DNA of 38,648 nucleotides from Acetobacteraceae bacterium. Lineage in GTDB: Bacteria; Pseudomonadota; Alphaproteobacteria; Acetobacterales; Acetobacteraceae. A program made the position numbers and the translations under genes. The stretch is from contig PLFB01000108.1 in NCBI GenBank assembly GCA_003137135.1, positions 4,459-43,106 of the forward strand. The letters run 5' to 3'. Under the pieces are notes generated by a model. That model searched no databases. It was given only the letters and a program-made list of their open reading frames with translations, and was not told the origin of the DNA. Positions within the stretch are counted from its first letter, which is position 1. Each line of letters opens with the position of its first letter. Shown here piece after piece: positions 35,949 through 38,648 of the stretch.

Positions 35949-38648
35949 ATGGGCAAGACCATTACGGGCGAGCTGACCAAAACCGTCACGATCGGCGTGG
36001 CGGGGTACACCAGCCCGCTGACCGTGAGTGCATCCGGCTCGGTCGAGCCGACGGCGGCGGGGTCGGACGGCATTTTGCTGCCGGCGGGCGCCGGCCCGGC
36101 GGTGATCGTGAATGACGGCTTTATCATCGCCGCGAAGACCACCCTGGGAACCTACTCGGTCGGCGTGGACCTGAAGGCCGCCGCCACGCTGACCAATACC
36201 GCGATCATCCAGGGTGGTGCCGGCGGCATTTACAATCCCAGTGAAATCATTGACGACGGCGAAAACGGCGGCGCCGGCGTCACCGGCGGCGCGGGCGTGA
36301 CGGTCAATAACGCCACCGGGCTCATCGTCGGCGGCGCTGGCGGCTACGGCATGAATCGCCAAGGCGTGGGCGGCGACGGTGTGGTGCTGGATGGCGCCGG
36401 CTCGATGCTGATCAACACCAACAATGGCGGTTTTCTCGTCGGCATTGTGGGCGGCGCCGGCCCATCCGGAAGTTATTACGCCAATGGCGGCGGTGCCGGG
36501 GTCTCGCTGCTCGCCGGCGCCTATGCCGGCAACGCCTCGTTCATCACCGGCGGCGCCGGCGGCGCCATTGTGCGGAACAGCGTCCCCCCCGCCGGGGCCG
36601 GCGGCGACGGCGCCGACGTGTCCGACAGCTCCGTCAATAACCTGGCCGCGGGGCGCATCACCGGCGGGGCCGGCGGCAATGCGCAGATGTATGCCGTGGC
36701 TCCCGGCGCGGGGGGTGCTGGTGTTGTCGTGCAAAGCCTGAATGGCACGGCGTCCATCCTGGTCAATCACGGCGCCATCACGGGCGGCGCCGGCGGGTCG
36801 CTCAAGGACTCCGACTACGGCGGTAGCGGCGCCGAGGGCGGGGATGGCGTGACGCTGTCGGGCAGCGGTGCCTATTTCGCCAATTACGGTACCGTGATGG
36901 GCGGCATCGGCGGCGCCGGCGTTCTCGTGAGCACCGTCCCGCACGACGCCGGCGCCGGCGGCTTCGGCGTCTATCTGAAGGACGGCGCCGCCGGCCGGAA
37001 TTTCGGCGGCATCACGGCGGGCGCCGGGGGCACCGGCGCCGATGGCGTCGCGGGCGTGACCGGCGTGGACCTGGTCACCGGCGTGTTTTACAATTTCGGG
37101 ATCATCACCGGCGGCGCCGGCGGGGTCACCAGCATGGGCGTGACGCTGGCGGGCGGCGCCGGCGCGTCTGATATCGCCGGGTATTTCTACAATATCGGTG
37201 GCAAGATTTTTGGCGCCAAGGGCGGCTATGGCCTGACGGCGGAAGGCAACACCGATGGCTATGCCGCCGCCGCCACCGTCGCCAATTCCGGCACCATCAC
37301 CGGCGGCAACGGCGCCGGCGGCCTGTTTGCCGCCTACGCCGCCTATATCAGAAATTCGGGCACCCTGCTGGGCGGCGATGGCGCCGGCATCGGCGCGTCG
37401 TTGACAGGCGACGCGAAGGGCACCCCGACTTTGGTGAATTCCGGCGTCATAGAGGGCGGTGCCGCGTATCAATCCGCCCCGGCCCCGCAGGCCGGCGGCC
37501 TGGGTGCCGATGTGCAGGCGGCTACGCTGATCAATACCGGCACGATCATCGGCGGCGCCGGCGGGTTTGGCCAAAACACCATGCTCGAAACCGGGCAGGG
37601 CGGCGGCGGCGTGTTGATCGTGGACGCGCTGGTGATCGACTCCGGCCGCATCGCGGGCGGTCCGGCCGGGCAGGGCCCGGCCGGCTATGCGGTGTCGTTC
37701 CTGACGTCCGGCACGCTGGAGCTGGCGACGGGCGCGGTGATCGCCGGCGAGGTGGAGGGCGACGCGGGTTATGCGGACGTGCTGGAATTTAGCGGTTCCG
37801 GCTCCTTCGGTAGCGGCTTTACCGACATGACCGACATCAGCTTCGCCACCGGCGCGGCATGGACCGTCGCGGGCGACGCCGCGAACCTGGCCGGCGGTCA
37901 GCAGATCAGCGGCTTTGCCGCCGGCAGTTTCATCGTGCTGGACGATTTCACCAACGACGCCGCGCCCGGATTTTCCGGCGGCACGCTGGCGCTCGCGGAT
38001 ACCGTCAGCAACATAGCACTCGCGATGACCTTCGCCACGGCGCTGACCGGCGACCTTCTGGTCAGGGCCGGCGGCGGCAACACCACGCTCTCCTTGGTAC
38101 CCGTGACCTCCGGCATCACGCTCGCCGCGGGGGATGACGAGGTCGTGCTCACCGGCGGCACCGCCACCAAGCTGACCGTCGATGCGGGTGCGGCGGTTAC
38201 CGTGGCCGACGGCGGGCAGCTCACCAGCGCGACCGTCAAAGGCGTTTTGCAGGTCTTGTCCGGCGGCACCGCGACCGATGTCTCCGTGGCGACAAATGCC
38301 ATTCTGACCGTGTCCGATGGCGAGGCGGAAAACACCACCATCGCGGCGAGCGGGGGCGCCTACTTCACCGGCGGCGTGGCGAGCAACACGACCTTGGCTG
38401 GCGGCTACATGGAGCTATCGGCTGGCGCGCAACTCAGCGGGACATTCATTTTCAAGGGCAAAGGCGGCATTCTGCAGGTGGAAGAAGTGCCGTTGCCCAC
38501 GGTGGTGATTTCCGGCTTCGCGGCCGGCGATCAAATCATCCTGGACGATACCGCCTTCGCCGGCGGCAAGGTGAAGGTCACCGCGAACGGTGAGTTGACG
38601 ATTTCCGAAGGCGGCAAGAGCTACGAGCTCGACATCGCCGGCGCCAAA
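35949..38648 (+). CDS. Second, paralogous Gly-rich beta-helix-like protein, incomplete at window end
   Basis: MGKTITGELTKTVTIGVAGYTSPLTVSASGSVEPTAAGSDG...; 900 codons open to the window edge, hence absent from the ORF track; SD CGGAG. Confidence 0.92.
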   Translation, partial: MGKTITGELTKTVTIGVAGYTSPLTVSASGSVEPTAAGSDGILLPAGAGPAVIVNDGFIIAAKTTLGTYSVGVDLKAAATLTNTAIIQGGAGGIYNPSEIIDDGENGGAGVTGGAGVTVNNATGLIVGGAGGYGMNRQGVGGDGVVLDGAGSMLINTNNGGFLVGIVGGAGPSGSYYANGGGAGVSLLAGAYAGNASFITGGAGGAIVRNSVPPAGAGGDGADVSDSSVNNLAAGRITGGAGGNAQMYAVAPGAGGAGVVVQSLNGTASILVNHGAITGGAGGSLKDSDYGGSGAEGGDGVTLSGSGAYFANYGTVMGGIGGAGVLVSTVPHDAGAGGFGVYLKDGAAGRNFGGITAGAGGTGADGVAGVTGVDLVTGVFYNFGIITGGAGGVTSMGVTLAGGAGASDIAGYFYNIGGKIFGAKGGYGLTAEGNTDGYAAAATVANSGTITGGNGAGGLFAAYAAYIRNSGTLLGGDGAGIGASLTGDAKGTPTLVNSGVIEGGAAYQSAPAPQAGGLGADVQAATLINTGTIIGGAGGFGQNTMLETGQGGGGVLIVDALVIDSGRIAGGPAGQGPAGYAVSFLTSGTLELATGAVIAGEVEGDAGYADVLEFSGSGSFGSGFTDMTDISFATGAAWTVAGDAANLAGGQQISGFAAGSFIVLDDFTNDAAPGFSGGTLALADTVSNIALAMTFATALTGDLLVRAGGGNTTLSLVPVTSGITLAAGDDEVVLTGGTATKLTVDAGAAVTVADGGQLTSATVKGVLQVLSGGTATDVSVATNAILTVSDGEAENTTIAASGGAYFTGGVASNTTLAGGYMELSAGAQLSGTFIFKGKGGILQVEEVPLPTVVISGFAAGDQIILDDTAFAGGKVKVTANGELTISEGGKSYELDIAGAK

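Noticed and set aside
33866-37574. Long minus-strand ORFs (426 and 567 aa) opposite the Gly-rich genes
   Set aside because: Ala/Gly/Asp/Arg low-complexity products of the repetitive GGCGGCGCC codons read in reverse; the sense strand has start, SD and paralogy.
1-38648. CRISPR array
   Set aside because: Repeats are dispersed, palindromic and intergenic rather than regularly spaced direct repeats with unique spacers.

Overview
High-GC, alphaproteobacterial-looking chromosomal window (the gene content and intergenic repeats suggest Acetobacteraceae; inference, not verified). Main contents, left to right: malate synthase G; tRNA-Val(GAC); a ClC chloride channel; a 1-Cys-type peroxiredoxin; a pstB-phoU-phoB cluster behind an 11-bp-periodic Pho-box array; a SHOCT-type membrane protein; a GST preceded by a 33-aa LysR-like remnant; a class III CoA-transferase; a FAN1-like VRR-NUC nuclease; Ppx/GppA; TldD; two tandem, translationally coupled COX15/CtaA-like proteins, the second lacking the conserved Glu and first His; a form I aerobic CO dehydrogenase cluster (coxM-S-L-G-D-E-F order); SDR and isomerase genes; an ArsR-SDR pair; an AraC regulator divergent from copper amine oxidase plus an HD-domain protein; and a tandem pair of giant Gly-rich beta-helix-like proteins. 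The second giant gene runs off the window and is missing from the ORF track. The most unusual structure is a dispersed family of about 140-175 bp nested-palindrome elements built from interchangeable modules: two outer A/T-stem hairpins around a GC-rich core hairpin. They abut, or overlap, the stop codon of gene after gene, including one between coxS and coxL.
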